Shown: positions 15,861 through 23,540 of the stretch, piece after piece
Layout: each line of letters opens with the position of its first letter
Position numbering within the stretch: the first letter of the stretch is position 1
Origin: UQRS01 sp050946935
GTDB lineage: Bacteria; Bacillota; Clostridia; Oscillospirales; Acutalibacteraceae
Assembly: GCA_050946935.1 (NCBI GenBank)
Contig: JBMNVR010000001.1
Location: forward strand, 310,001-374,000
Length of the DNA: 64,000 nucleotides
Direction: 5' to 3'
The notes under the pieces: model-generated
What the model was told of the DNA's origin: nothing
What the model saw: the letters and a program-made list of their open reading frames with translations, nothing else
Databases searched by the model: none
Position numbers and translations under genes: made by a program

Positions 15861-17072
15861 ATGAAAATTACGGTTGCGGTCTTTTTCGGCTGTTCCTCGG
15901 TCGAGCATGAGGTTTCGATCATCTCGGGCGTGCAGGCTATGCGGGCGCTGGATCGGGAAAAATACGATGTCCTCCCCGTCTATGTTGCCAAAAACGGGGA
16001 TATGCTGAGCGGGGAGACGCTCTTCGACATTGCGTCGTATAAGGATATTCCGGCCTTGTACAAAAGCTGCCGGCAGGTCTGGTTCTGCCGGGAGGGTGAC
16101 CGGGTCTTTATGAAAAGTCAGGCTACCGGCCTCTTTAAAAAGCCGGAGGCGGTCGCGGTCGACATCGCCCTGCCGGTTGTGCACGGCACAAACTGTGAGG
16201 ACGGCAGCCTCGCCGGCTTTTTTGAGGTTTTGGGTCTGCCCTATGCCGGGTGCGATGTTGCGTCGTCGGCCGTGGGCATGGATAAAAATATCTTCAAGCG
16301 GACTATCGCGGCCGACGGCCTGCCTGTTTTGCCGGCGGCGACCATCACCTCCCGTATGTGGCTGGAGGAGCGGGAGGACGTTCTCGCCTGCGTGCGGGAG
16401 GGAGTCGGATACCCGGCCATCATCAAGCCGGTCAATTTAGGCTCCAGCGTCGGGATCAGCAAGGTCAGCGATGCATCCGGCCTGGAGGAAGCGATGGAGC
16501 TCGCCTTCTCCTTCACCGACACGGTGCTGGCCGAGCGCGCGATTGTCCACCTTCGGGAGATCAACTGCTCGGTTCTCGGCGACCGGGAGGAATGCGCTGC
16601 CTCTCCCTTGGAGGAGCCGGTCATGCATGATGAGATTTTGTCCTATAAAGATAAATATCTAAGCGGCGGAAAATCCGTCAAGGGCGGGCAAACCGGCCCG
16701 TCTAAGGGGATGTCCTCCCTCCAACGGAAGCTGCCGGCCGATCTGTCCTCTGAAAAAACGGCTGAGATTCAGGAGCTGGCTGTTCGCACCTTCCGCTCTC
16801 TTGGTTGTTCGGGGGTCGTGCGGATCGATTTTCTTTTGGATACGTCCGACGACGATCGGGTCTATGTCAACGAAATCAACACCATTCCCGGTTCCCTCGC
16901 CTTTTATTTGTGGGAGGCCGGTGGTCTGCCCTATCGGGAATTGCTTGACCGGATGCTGGAGCTCGGTTTCAAGCGGGAACGGCGGCGGAAAAACCTGATG
17001 TTTACGATCGACACCAATCTGCTTGAGAGCGCCGGGGATCTCGGCGGGGTGAAGGGCGCCAAGGGGCGGTAA
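15861..17072 (+). CDS. ddl: D-alanine--D-alanine ligase
   Basis: 403-aa ATP-grasp enzyme forming the D-Ala-D-Ala dipeptide for the peptidoglycan stem. N-terminal VFFGCSSVEHEVSIISG is the Ddl signature 1 region. LPVVHGTNCEDGSLAGFFEVLGLPYAG follows. The ATP-grasp core has IIKPVNLGSSVGISKV, and the metal site is RIDFLLD plus VNEINTIPGSLAFYLWE. The ATG at 15861 has AAAGGTGG upstream. The C-terminal tail of about 30 basic residues after the core is longer than usual. It sits downstream of murF in the same direction. Confidence 0.94.
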   Translation: MKITVAVFFGCSSVEHEVSIISGVQAMRALDREKYDVLPVYVAKNGDMLSGETLFDIASYKDIPALYKSCRQVWFCREGDRVFMKSQATGLFKKPEAVAVDIALPVVHGTNCEDGSLAGFFEVLGLPYAGCDVASSAVGMDKNIFKRTIAADGLPVLPAATITSRMWLEEREDVLACVREGVGYPAIIKPVNLGSSVGISKVSDASGLEEAMELAFSFTDTVLAERAIVHLREINCSVLGDREECAASPLEEPVMHDEILSYKDKYLSGGKSVKGGQTGPSKGMSSLQRKLPADLSSEKTAEIQELAVRTFRSLGCSGVVRIDFLLDTSDDDRVYVNEINTIPGSLAFYLWEAGGLPYRELLDRMLELGFKRERRRKNLMFTIDTNLLESAGDLGGVKGAKGR

Positions 17073-17146
17073 CGTTTTGTTTTTCAAAAGGAGGGCTTCT
17101 TTGCCGGAGACCCGCCGTATCGCATATCTTTTAAGAAGGTGAAGAT

Positions 17147-18313
17147 TTGACAGAGTTTTTGATCCGGCACTGTATAAAGGATTATCAGAATACGGCCGAC
17201 CGGACGGTCCGGGACCGGTATGGCAATTTGGGATGCGTGGTCGGAATTCTCTGCAACATCTTCCTGTTTTGCATGAAGCTGGCTATCGGGCTGGTTTCGG
17301 GCAGTGTGGCCATTCTGGCCGACGCTTTCAACAACCTGTCGGACATGGGTTCCTCTCTGGTCGTTCTGCTCGGTTTCAAATTATCGCGCAAGCCGGCCGA
17401 TCCGGAGCATCCTTTCGGTCACGGCCGGATGGAGTATATGTCGGGTTTTATCGTTTCGGTCATCATCATCCTGGTCGGATTTGAGCTGCTCAAAAGCTCG
17501 GTGGAAAAAATCTTCCATCCCGACAAGCTGTATTTCAGCCTGCCGATTTTGCTGGGATTGGTTCTGTCGGTCGCGGTCAAGCTGTGGATGTTCTTTTTCA
17601 ACCGAACCCTGGGGCGGCGGATCGATTCCTCCGCTTTGCGGGCGACGGCGGCCGACAGCCTGAGCGATTGCGTCGCGACGACGGCGGTGATCATCGCTAC
17701 GGTTATCAGCGCGGTTACCTCGGTCAACATTGACGCCTGGGCAGGCATTCTGGTTGCGGGTTTTATCCTCTATAACGGAATCGGTACGGCGCGGGATACC
17801 ATGAATCCCCTGCTTGGAACCCCGCCTTCCAGAGAGCTGGTGGAGGAGATCAAATCCATGATTCTCGCGCACGGGGATTTTACCGGGATACATGACCTGA
17901 TCGTGCACAATTACGGCCCGGGGCGGATCTTTGCCTCCGTCCATGTGGAGGTGCCGGCCGACATCGACATCGTCCGCTGCCATGAGGAGATTGACGCCTG
18001 CGAAAAAGAGGTCGGGCAGACGCTGAACCTTCAAATGCTGATTCACATGGATCCGATCGCCACGAACGACGCGGAGGTAGAGGCTGTCCGCCTTCATCTG
18101 CTGCACGGCATCCGGGAAATGGACGACCGGCTTTCCATCCACGATTTCCGCATGGTGAAGGGTGAGCAGCGCAGCAACCTCATTTTTGACCTGGTTCTGC
18201 CGCCCGGCTATCCCCGCTCGCGGGAGGAAATGAACGCCGCCGTCGACAGGATTGCCAAAGCTATCAACCCAACCTATTTTTGCGTGATTACCTACGACAT
18301 TGATTTGGAGTAG
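17147..18313 (+). CDS. Cation diffusion facilitator family transporter
   Basis: 388-aa metal-cation/H+ antiporter of the inner membrane, expected to export Zn2+, Mn2+, Fe2+ or similar. Transmembrane helices lie about residues 30-50, 58-78, 100-120, 132-150, 175-195 and 200-215. The metal-site helix LADAFNNLSDMGSS and the DPEHPFGHGRMEY loop are typical, and ADSLSDC is the second metal-site helix. The cytosolic C-terminal domain (about 230-388) is longer than the minimal family version and appears to contain two ferredoxin-like parts. Start is TTG at 17147 with AAGAAGGTG six bases before. Cation specificity cannot be read. Confidence 0.92.
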   Translation: MTEFLIRHCIKDYQNTADRTVRDRYGNLGCVVGILCNIFLFCMKLAIGLVSGSVAILADAFNNLSDMGSSLVVLLGFKLSRKPADPEHPFGHGRMEYMSGFIVSVIIILVGFELLKSSVEKIFHPDKLYFSLPILLGLVLSVAVKLWMFFFNRTLGRRIDSSALRATAADSLSDCVATTAVIIATVISAVTSVNIDAWAGILVAGFILYNGIGTARDTMNPLLGTPPSRELVEEIKSMILAHGDFTGIHDLIVHNYGPGRIFASVHVEVPADIDIVRCHEEIDACEKEVGQTLNLQMLIHMDPIATNDAEVEAVRLHLLHGIREMDDRLSIHDFRMVKGEQRSNLIFDLVLPPGYPRSREEMNAAVDRIAKAINPTYFCVITYDIDLE

Positions 18314-18401
18314 AAATCTGTTTTCAGGATATAGTAAGAAAAACCGCCGGCCAGGCAAGGAACTTTGCGTCGGCCGTCATCGGAAAGGACAGAGAAAGAC
18401 A

Positions 18402-19238
18402 ATGGCAGAAGAGAGAAAATGTAATGAGACCGGCTGCAGCGGCAACTGCGAAAGCTGCGCCAAAGCGCCCAAAACCAAAGCCGATTTTTTGGAACCGGCC
18501 AATCCCGGCAGCGCGGTAAAGCGCATTATCGGGGTGGTCAGCGGCAAGGGCGGCGTGGGCAAATCGACCGTGACCTCCATGCTGGCGGTGCTGGAAAACC
18601 GCAAGGGCTATAACGTCGGTATCCTTGACGCCGATATCACCGGCCCTTCTATTCCCAAGCTGTTTGGCATAGACACCAAAGCCAAGTCGGATGGGGAGAA
18701 TATTTATCCCGAAAGCACCCACAACGATATCAAGGTTATGTCGATCAACCTCATGCTGGATAAGCCGGACAGCCCGGTGATCTGGCGCGGACCGGTCATC
18801 GGGGGTGTGGTGAAGCAGTTCTGGACCGACGTCGTATGGGGAGACTTGGATTTCCTCTTCATCGACATGCCGCCCGGAACGGGGGATGTTCCGCTGACCG
18901 TGTTCCAGTCCATTCCGATCGACGGCATTGTCATTGTAACCTCGCCGCAGGATCTCGTCTCGATGATCGTCAAAAAAGCCTATCATATGGCGCGGCAGAT
19001 GGATATCCCCGTCCTCGGCATTGTGGAGAATATGAGCTATGTCGAGTGTCCCGACTGCGGCAAGAAAATCCACATTTTTGGAGAGAGCCGGGTCGAGGAA
19101 ACGGCCAAAGAGCTGGGTGTGCCGCTGCTTGGCCGGATGCCGATCAATCCGACGCTTGCCGAGCTTGGCGACAAGGGCGAGTTTGAACGGTTTGTTTCCC
19201 ACTGCCTCGACGATGCGGCCGACCTGTTGGAGAAATAG
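18402..19238 (+). CDS. Mrp/NBP35 family ATP-binding iron-sulfur carrier
   Basis: 278-aa P-loop ATPase of the ApbC/Mrp/NBP35 family that carries Fe-S clusters to target proteins. The deviant Walker A is VVSGKGGVGKSTV, with DADITGPSIPKLFG and FIDMPPGTGDVPLTVFQS. The N-terminus carries a Cys cluster (CNETGCSGNCESC) like eukaryotic NBP35, and the bridging CPDC near the C-terminus is present. The ATG at 18402 is chosen because the Cys cluster follows it directly; the open frame upstream lacks an ATG or ribosome binding site. Confidence 0.93.
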   Translation: MAEERKCNETGCSGNCESCAKAPKTKADFLEPANPGSAVKRIIGVVSGKGGVGKSTVTSMLAVLENRKGYNVGILDADITGPSIPKLFGIDTKAKSDGENIYPESTHNDIKVMSINLMLDKPDSPVIWRGPVIGGVVKQFWTDVVWGDLDFLFIDMPPGTGDVPLTVFQSIPIDGIVIVTSPQDLVSMIVKKAYHMARQMDIPVLGIVENMSYVECPDCGKKIHIFGESRVEETAKELGVPLLGRMPINPTLAELGDKGEFERFVSHCLDDAADLLEK

Positions 19239-19250
19239 GAGCGATTCTAT

Positions 19251-19733
19251 ATGGAAAAGAAGGAAAACGCCCGCGCCAAAGAGGCGGAGGTTTCTTTCCG
19301 CGGCGGGCTGAACTGCGCGCAGGCTGTCTTCGCGGTGCTGAGCGAGGATTCCGGCATAGATAAAAAGACGGCGTTGGCCCTCTCCTCCTCCTTCGGCGGG
19401 GGGATGGGCCGCCTGCGGGAGGTGTGCGGCGCCGTGTCCGGCATGTTTATGGCGGCCGGGCTGCGGTACGGCGGCTACGACCCCGCCGACCGGGAGCAAA
19501 AGCGCCGGCACTATGCCATGATTCAGGAGCTGGCCCGCCGTTTCGAGCGGGAGAACGGCTCGATCATTTGTCGGGAGCTGCTCGGCCTCTCTGAAAAGCG
19601 GCAGCCGCCCGTACCCGATGTCCGCACGCCGGCCTATTTCCAAAAGCGGCCCTGTGCCGAGCTTGTGCGTATGGCGGTCGAAATTTTCGATGATTTTGCT
19701 GCCGAGTACGATGCCGGAAAAATCGAACTGTAA
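19251..19733 (+). CDS. C_GCAxxG_C_C family protein
   Basis: 160-aa protein of the C-GCAxxG-C-C family, thought to be redox-active and common in anaerobes. The defining cysteines appear in FRGGLNCAQAV, GGGMGRLREVCGAVSGMFMAAG, SIICRELLG and RPCAELVRMA. It begins 12 bases after the Mrp gene, so the two are probably cotranscribed, which fits a role in metal or redox handling. No signal peptide. The precise function is not established. Confidence 0.85.
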   Translation: MEKKENARAKEAEVSFRGGLNCAQAVFAVLSEDSGIDKKTALALSSSFGGGMGRLREVCGAVSGMFMAAGLRYGGYDPADREQKRRHYAMIQELARRFERENGSIICRELLGLSEKRQPPVPDVRTPAYFQKRPCAELVRMAVEIFDDFAAEYDAGKIEL

Positions 19734-19789
19734 CCAAACGCCGCCTGCCGCATATGCTGTATTAAGTACAGGGAAAGGCGGTAAGGCTT

Positions 19790-19933
19790 ATGCGTCACAG
19801 AAAAAATCGCGGCGCCTTTGCGGTGGCGTTCGGGGTGGGATTTTTGCTGGCCTGCTGCTGCCCCAGCGGCCTGACCATTGCGGTGCTCAGCATCGCTGTG
19901 ATCCTGCTTGGGATTTCCTGCCTGAACTGCTGA
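19790..19933 (+). CDS. 47-aa cysteine-rich membrane peptide
   Basis: A short ORF with AAAGGCGGTAAGG upstream of the ATG at 19790. After the basic start MRHRKNRGAF comes one long hydrophobic segment to the C-terminus, containing CCC at residues 22-24 and ending SCLNC. It ends 21 bases before the spoVM ribosome binding site and start, so the two probably form a small operon. I do not recognise the family; by position it may be a spore-membrane peptide, which is inference. Confidence 0.65.
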   Translation: MRHRKNRGAFAVAFGVGFLLACCCPSGLTIAVLSIAVILLGISCLNC

Positions 19934-19954
19934 TTTTGTGAAGGAGGCTTTTTT

Positions 19955-20041
19955 ATGCAGGTTGTTGTTGTAAAGAGTCCGAAAATCTTGCGCGGCGTAC
20001 TTCGGTTATTGTTTGGGATCAAGAAAAACACAGAAACATAA
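19955..20041 (+). CDS. spoVM: Stage V sporulation protein SpoVM
   Basis: A 28-aa ORF, MQVVVVKSPKILRGVLRLLF followed by GIKKNTET, with AAGGAGG seven bases before the ATG. It follows the pattern of Bacillus SpoVM (26 aa, KLPKFLGGIVRAMLG core): a K-x-PK-x-L-x-G-(I/V)-x-R amphipathic helix with proline at the same place and a basic tail. SpoVM is a curvature-sensing peptide that localises the SpoIVA coat base to the forespore membrane. A terminator follows directly. Short length limits certainty, but motif, size and translation signals agree. Confidence 0.82.
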   Translation: MQVVVVKSPKILRGVLRLLFGIKKNTET

Positions 20042-20050
20042 GTGAAAAAA

Positions 20051-20085
20051 ACGGGCAGAGCCGGCGGACGGCTTTTGCCCGTTTT
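20051..20085 (+). terminator. Terminator after spoVM
   Basis: ACGGGCA (20051-20057) pairs with TGCCCGT (20076-20082), with an inner GCC/GGC, followed by TTTT; a run of A precedes it. Confidence 0.8.
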
Positions 20086-20148
20086 GTCTGTTCTGGCCGA
20101 GGACAAGCCACAAGAAAAATATACCGAAAAGCAAGGAGAAAAACAGCT

Positions 20149-20379
20149 ATGGAAAACATCCGACCCGGAAAATACCGGCATTTCAAAGGAAACGAGTATG
20201 AGGTGCTGTTTGTTGCCCGTCACTCCGAAACGATGGAGGAGATGGTGGTTTACCGCGCGCTGTACGGCGAACGGGCCGTGTGGGTTCGGCCGGCCGCCAT
20301 GTGGAACGAGATCGTGGAGAAGGACGGTCGGTCTCTTCCCCGGTTTATCCGGATAGAAGCAGAGCCGGACGTCGGCTGA
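20149..20379 (+). CDS. DUF1653 domain protein
   Basis: 76-aa small soluble protein. The DUF1653 pattern is clear: GKYRHFKGNEYEVLFVARHSET, VVYRALYGERAVWVRPAAMW and a final RFIRIE. AAGGAG precedes the ATG. The family is widespread and lacks an assigned function. It lies 16 bases ahead of the flavin-binding-like gene and probably shares a transcript. Confidence 0.85.
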   Translation: MENIRPGKYRHFKGNEYEVLFVARHSETMEEMVVYRALYGERAVWVRPAAMWNEIVEKDGRSLPRFIRIEAEPDVG

Positions 20380-20395
20380 AAGGAGGACGGACGTT

Positions 20396-20875
20396 ATGTT
20401 TCGTGAGATGCGAAGAAAAGGACAGGCTCTGCCGGTCTCTGTCTGTGAGGAGATTCTGCACAGGGTGACCGCCGGCGTACTGGCCGTGGAGGGAGACGGC
20501 GGCTACCCCTATGCCGTGCCGCTCAGCTTTGTTTATGATGCCGGCAAGCTGTATTTTCACTGCGCGAAGGAGGGGCACAAGCTGGACGCTATCCGAAGAA
20601 ACGCCAAAGCCTCCTTCTGTGTGGTCGATCAAGACAGGGTTGTGCCGGAAAAATACACCACCTATTTTCGCAGCGTCATCGCCTTCGGCACGGTTCGCGT
20701 GCTGGAAGAGGCGGAGGAAAAACGCGCCGCGATTGAAAAGCTGGCGGCCAAATATTCTCCGTCACAGGGGGATGCGGCGCGCGCGGCCGCTATCCAAAGT
20801 GGGTGGCGTCCGCTTTGCATGTTGGAACTGACGGTGCAGCACCTGAGCGGAAAGCAGGCAATAGAACTGGTTTAA
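20396..20875 (+). CDS. Pyridoxamine 5'-phosphate oxidase-like (NimA-type) flavoprotein
   Basis: 159-aa split-barrel flavin-binding protein. Family features are MRRKGQAL at the start, GVLAVEGDGGYPYAVPLSF, LYFHCAKEGHKLDAIRRN and ASFCVVDQD, as in 5-nitroimidazole reductase NimA-like proteins. AAAGGAGG precedes the ATG. Such proteins bind FMN or haem and reduce small molecules; the native substrate is unknown. It is the last gene of the + strand run before a bidirectional terminator. Confidence 0.86.
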   Translation: MFREMRRKGQALPVSVCEEILHRVTAGVLAVEGDGGYPYAVPLSFVYDAGKLYFHCAKEGHKLDAIRRNAKASFCVVDQDRVVPEKYTTYFRSVIAFGTVRVLEEAEEKRAAIEKLAAKYSPSQGDAARAAAIQSGWRPLCMLELTVQHLSGKQAIELV

Positions 20876-21027
20876 CACGGTCGGACACAAATCGCTTCCA
20901 TCGGATACCCGGTCGTTTTAGGCGGACGTCAGGTCCAATTTCTCCCATGTTTTTGAAGGAAGGGAATTATCTTCCGCGCTTTGAGCGCCGTCCCTTGCCA
21001 TGCGCGGCAGCCTGGGACGGTGACGGC

Positions 21028-21084
21028 AAAAAATATCCGCCCTCTGGGATTTTGGTTTTTGAATCCCGGCGGCGGATATTTTTT
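21028..21084. terminator. Bidirectional terminator between convergent genes
   Basis: AAAAAATATCCGCC (from 21028) pairs with GGCGGATATTTTTT (to 21084), with CTCTGGGATT/AATCCC pairing inside. It serves both the NimA-like gene (+) and the cohesin-like gene (-). The rest of the 295-base gap 20876-21170 shows nothing else. Confidence 0.85.
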
Positions 21085-21170
21085 ACAGCCGTAAATTTCG
21101 GTTGCCGCGCCTTGTGTGCGGCGAGAAATTTGGCATTGAAATTACATTTTTGTTGTGTAGCAATAAAGAA

Positions 21171-21698
21171 TTATTTTACGATTACCTTGCTGGGCTGAGC
21201 CGTGATCTTATCGGTGACATCCGAGTTGGCATCAGTGTCGCAAACATCTGTAATTGTATAGTTAAGGGTATATTCACCGGCGGCCTCCGACGGAACCTCC
21301 AGATAAACCTGGGCAATTTCGGCGTCGCCTGCGGCCTCGATCCCGACAAGGTTCATATCCACCACCATAATCAGATAGGATCCATCGCTTTGGGCACTGT
21401 CATCCACCGTCCAGTTGGCCGTGCCGTCGGCGTTCGGCAGATTGGTTTCGGCGCCAATTACATTCAGACCGGTTACGCTGACGCTGAATTGAAATCCGGC
21501 CAACCGTCCGTTGCAGGCGTCTTTGAGGCTGTCCATACCGCGCAGCATCACCGGAACCGCCACTCTCTCCCCCGCGGCGGCGGTGACCTCCGTGCCGGAG
21601 AGGATGGCCTCCCCCGCGGTTTTCCCTTTGTCGGCGCAGCCCGACAGGGCAAAAAGCAGCATTGCGGCCGCCAGAGCCAGACTGATCATACGTTTCAT
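21171..21698 (-). CDS. Lipoprotein with a cohesin-like domain
   Basis: 175-aa secreted protein anchored by lipid: signal peptide MKRMISLALAAAMLLFALSGC with the lipobox L-S-G-C. The single following domain has the cohesin-like layout: GERVAVPVMLRGM, then GRLAGFQFSVSVTGLNVIGA, a central variable part, then IAQVYLEVPSEAAGEYTLN and a final KVIVK strand. In cohesins these positions are the GxxVxVPVxL and GFxFxL strands and the xGxYxI strand. It has its own promoter. The ATG at 21698 follows AAGGAG; an ATG eight codons earlier contains that ribosome binding site. Four dockerin-bearing enzymes are encoded 17-38 kb away, so it is the candidate surface receptor. A generic beta-sandwich lipoprotein is the alternative. 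Confidence 0.66.
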   Translation of the reverse strand: MKRMISLALAAAMLLFALSGCADKGKTAGEAILSGTEVTAAAGERVAVPVMLRGMDSLKDACNGRLAGFQFSVSVTGLNVIGAETNLPNADGTANWTVDDSAQSDGSYLIMVVDMNLVGIEAAGDAEIAQVYLEVPSEAAGEYTLNYTITDVCDTDANSDVTDKITAQPSKVIVK

Positions 21699-21790
21699 AT
21701 TCCAAATCTCCTTTTTATGCAATCCTGGTATAGTGCGTTTTATCGGTGCCGGCTACTGAGCCGGATGGACAAAAAGATAGGTTAAAAATT

Positions 21791-21818
21791 ATTATACCAG
21801 AATTCGAAGATTCGTCAA
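21791..21818 (-). promoter_or_regulatory. Promoter of the cohesin-like lipoprotein gene
   Basis: On the - strand, TTGACG (21813-21818), 16-base spacer, and TATAAT (21791-21796) preceded by TGG (extended -10). Among the strongest promoters in the window by eye. Confidence 0.75.
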
Positions 21819-21837
21819 TCCTTTAAACCAAAAGAAA

Positions 21838-21874
21838 CAAACCTGCCCGCCCCGGTGGGACGCGGACAGATTTG
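21838..21874 (-). terminator. Terminator after the small-ORF pair
   Basis: On the - strand, CAAATCTGTCCGC pairs with GCGGGCAGGTTTG (G-U pairs allowed), followed by TTTC. It separates the islet ORFs from the cohesin-like gene. Confidence 0.6.
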
Positions 21875-21913
21875 TTGTAATGAAGGTTTATTCTGTTTGC
21901 AGACGGATTTTTA

Positions 21914-22048
21914 TTACGGAGCCAAGAGGAGAAATGCACCCTCCGGCGTCGGGTATGGACTGTCATCCTGAATCTCGGCCGCCGTGCGCTTGCGTTCGGA
22001 GATCACAACCTTCCGCCGCCGCGGAATGAAAATGCGGCGGGTCGTCAC
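21914..22048 (-). CDS. 44-aa basic peptide, unknown
   Basis: Starts with GTG directly after the TGA of the upstream ORF (TGAGTG), so it is translationally coupled to it. The sequence is TTRRIFIPRRRKVVISERKR followed by an acidic, proline-containing tail ending EGAFLLLAP. Not recognised. The pairing of two tiny coupled ORFs is reminiscent of prophage or mobile-element accessory genes; that is inference. Confidence 0.4.
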   Translation of the reverse strand: MTTRRIFIPRRRKVVISERKRTAAEIQDDSPYPTPEGAFLLLAP

Positions 22049-22192
22049 TCACGCCTCGCTCGAAATCTGCTCCAACACGCCGATGAGATCCTGCAGGGTT
22101 TCGATTCGTACATTGCGGGAAAGAATCTCGTTTTTCAGGTCAACGGACAGGGATTCAAATTGCGTCCGTAGCTTGGGATTTATATAAGACAT
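22049..22192 (-). CDS. 47-aa small helical protein, phage-associated type
   Basis: MSYINPKLRTQFESLSVDLK then a Leu/Ile-rich helical stretch ending LQDLIGVLEQISSEA. GAGGTG lies seven bases before the ATG at 22192. It resembles short conserved proteins found in clostridial prophages and related elements, from general recollection rather than a search. It overlaps no other gene and is coupled to the 44-aa ORF downstream. Function unknown. Confidence 0.5.
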   Translation of the reverse strand: MSYINPKLRTQFESLSVDLKNEILSRNVRIETLQDLIGVLEQISSEA

Positions 22193-22266
22193 CAAAATCA
22201 CCTCAGCAATAGCTTGCCCCGGAGTGACCGGGCTATTCCGCCATGTCATGAGAGAAACAGTGATTT

Positions 22267-22569
22267 TTAAAGCCTGTGCTGCGAATCAGCAGGGTATAAA
22301 AGCGCCTGATGTTCCGGATGTTTGTCCATCCAACGTTTTGCGTATTCGCAGGAGGGGAGGAGCCTCAGCCCTTGCGATTGTGCATAGGCGATAACTTTTT
22401 GCATCAGCAGATCCGCCATTCCCTGCCCCCGCAGGGAGGGATCGACAAAGGTGCGCGTGACTTCGATAACAGAAGCCGACCGCGCGGGAAAAAGGATTTC
22501 CGCAAGCAGGCTGCCATCCTGAGCGGCTGCAAAATACCGATGATCTTCATATTGAATATTTGGAGTCAT
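22267..22569 (-). CDS. GNAT family N-acetyltransferase (YjdJ-like)
   Basis: 100-aa small acetyltransferase. The acetyl-CoA-binding pyrophosphate loop is SLRGQGMADLLMQKVIAYAQ, preceded by the strand VIEVTRTFVDP, and the C-terminal part LRLLPSCEYAKRWMDKHPEH is typical of the YjdJ/GNAT-acetyltransferase-2-like subgroup. The ATG at 22569 has GAGGTG upstream. It is of normal length for this compact subgroup. Substrate unknown. It lies in the islet next to tRNA-Arg. Confidence 0.85.
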   Translation of the reverse strand: MTPNIQYEDHRYFAAAQDGSLLAEILFPARSASVIEVTRTFVDPSLRGQGMADLLMQKVIAYAQSQGLRLLPSCEYAKRWMDKHPEHQALLYPADSQHRL

Positions 22570-22761
22570 GTTTATCACCTCATAAAAAGACGCCGCGCGC
22601 CGCAAAAGGTTGGAGGCCCCGCTGCCAAGACGATTGCAGCTGAGCAGGCGAACCCCACGTGAGACTCTTGTGGACAGGAGAAGCAGAGGCGCGCGTGCAG
22701 TCTGATTTTCAGTAGCAAATCGGAGCGAGCGATATACAGCTTGCTTTGATGTGTAAAGAAT

Positions 22762-22938
22762 TTACGAAAAAGATGCCGATATTTTCGCTTGTTTTTTTAG
22801 CTGTATTGATAGAAGCGATTTCCGCTTCCTATAATTTGGAAGCGGAAATTCAGTTTTGCTATCCGTGTCAGCGAACATCGCTTTTGTCTGCTCTGCCGAC
22901 TCCTCATCCACAAAACACACCATCGCTTCGTGCTTCAT
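22762..22938 (-). CDS. 58-aa hypothetical protein, possibly a truncated gene
   Basis: Good GAAAGGA ribosome binding site before the ATG at 22938. The protein starts MKHEAMVCFVDEESAEQTKA, then becomes basic and ends ISASFS. A perfect 12-bp inverted repeat (22818-22849) lies inside the coding sequence, which suggests the natural gene ended or was truncated near there. Not recognised. The opposite strand also has a 64-codon ORF, but it lacks a ribosome binding site. Confidence 0.4.
   Translation of the reverse strand: MKHEAMVCFVDEESAEQTKAMFADTDSKTEFPLPNYRKRKSLLSIQLKKQAKISASFS
22818..22849. repeat. Perfect 12-bp inverted repeat
   Basis: ATTTCCGCTTCC and GGAAGCGGAAAT around TATAATTT. There is no T-run directly after either arm. 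It could be a palindromic dispersed element or a terminator remnant. Confidence 0.7.
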
Positions 22939-23080
22939 AATACATTTCCTTTCTATTATAAAGCATAGATGTGACTTTTACAAGCACAAGCACAAATATT
23001 CGTGACTTAAATTTTTGCTGTTATCAATTTAAAGATAAATATTAGTGATATTAAAACGGCAAAGCTATGATATAAGCAGT

Positions 23081-23116
23081 AAAAAGAGCTGATGTTGCTA
23101 AAATCAGCTCTTTTTT
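23081..23116. terminator. Bidirectional terminator in an AT-rich gap
   Basis: AAAAAGAGCTGAT (23081-23093) pairs with ATCAGCTCTTTTTT (23103-23116). The surrounding 22940-23180 is notably AT-rich with no supported ORF. Confidence 0.75.
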
Positions 23117-23145
23117 GAGTAAATATTGGTTTTTTGGGGTAAAGA

Positions 23146-23180
23146 AAGAGACAAACATAATAAAATTATGTCTGTCTCTT
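23146..23180 (-). terminator. Terminator after tRNA-Arg
   Basis: AAGAGACA and TGTCTCTT arms, with ACATAAT/ATTATGT continuing inward, lie directly past the 3' end of the tRNA on the - strand, followed by TTTC there. Confidence 0.7.
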
Positions 23181-23181
23181 A

Positions 23182-23258
23182 TGGTGCGCCAGAAGGGACT
23201 CGAACCCCCGACCTTTTGATTCGTAGTCAAACACTCTATCCAGCTGAGCTACTGGCGC
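23182..23258 (-). tRNA. tRNA-Arg (anticodon ACG)
   Basis: On the - strand, acceptor GCGCCAG pairs with CTGGCGC, the D arm is GCTC...GAGT-like, the anticodon arm is TTTGA-CTACGAA-TCAAA with anticodon ACG, the T arm has GGTTCGAGTCC, and a genomic ACCA end follows. 77 bases including CCA. Confidence 0.96.
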
Positions 23259-23473
23259 AAACAGACCCGTTCTCACAGGCTGCCAAAATATAATAGCACA
23301 AATCTTCCTTAAAATCAATACCCAACTTCAAAAAATTTGAATTTAAATCCCCGGCCGTGCTTGCGGACCTTCGGTTCGCCGGCCTGCAGAATCTCCGTCA
23401 CGAAGGGTTTGGCGCTTTGCCGCTCCGGCGGGGCGGCCGTTTTGTATATCTTCTGTTCTGTGGAAAAATCCGA

Positions 23474-23502
23474 TTGCACAACCTGCCGCAGTCTGCTATA
23501 AT
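23474..23502 (+). promoter_or_regulatory. Promoter of the O-acetylhomoserine sulfhydrylase gene
   Basis: TTGCAC (23474-23479), 17-base spacer, TATAAT (23497-23502), 38 bases before the start codon. The gap has no space for a SAM riboswitch or T-box after this promoter, and none is visible. Confidence 0.75.
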
Positions 23503-23540
23503 ACTATGTAATACCAGTTATCCGAAAGGAATGAGGACAG

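Noticed and set aside
22746..22940. 64-codon + strand ORF in the islet
   Set aside because: No ribosome binding site; the opposite strand has a better-supported 58-aa ORF over the same bases.
23259..23540. SAM riboswitch or T-box upstream of metY
   Set aside because: The promoter lies only 38 bases from the start codon and no leader structure or antiterminator is visible.
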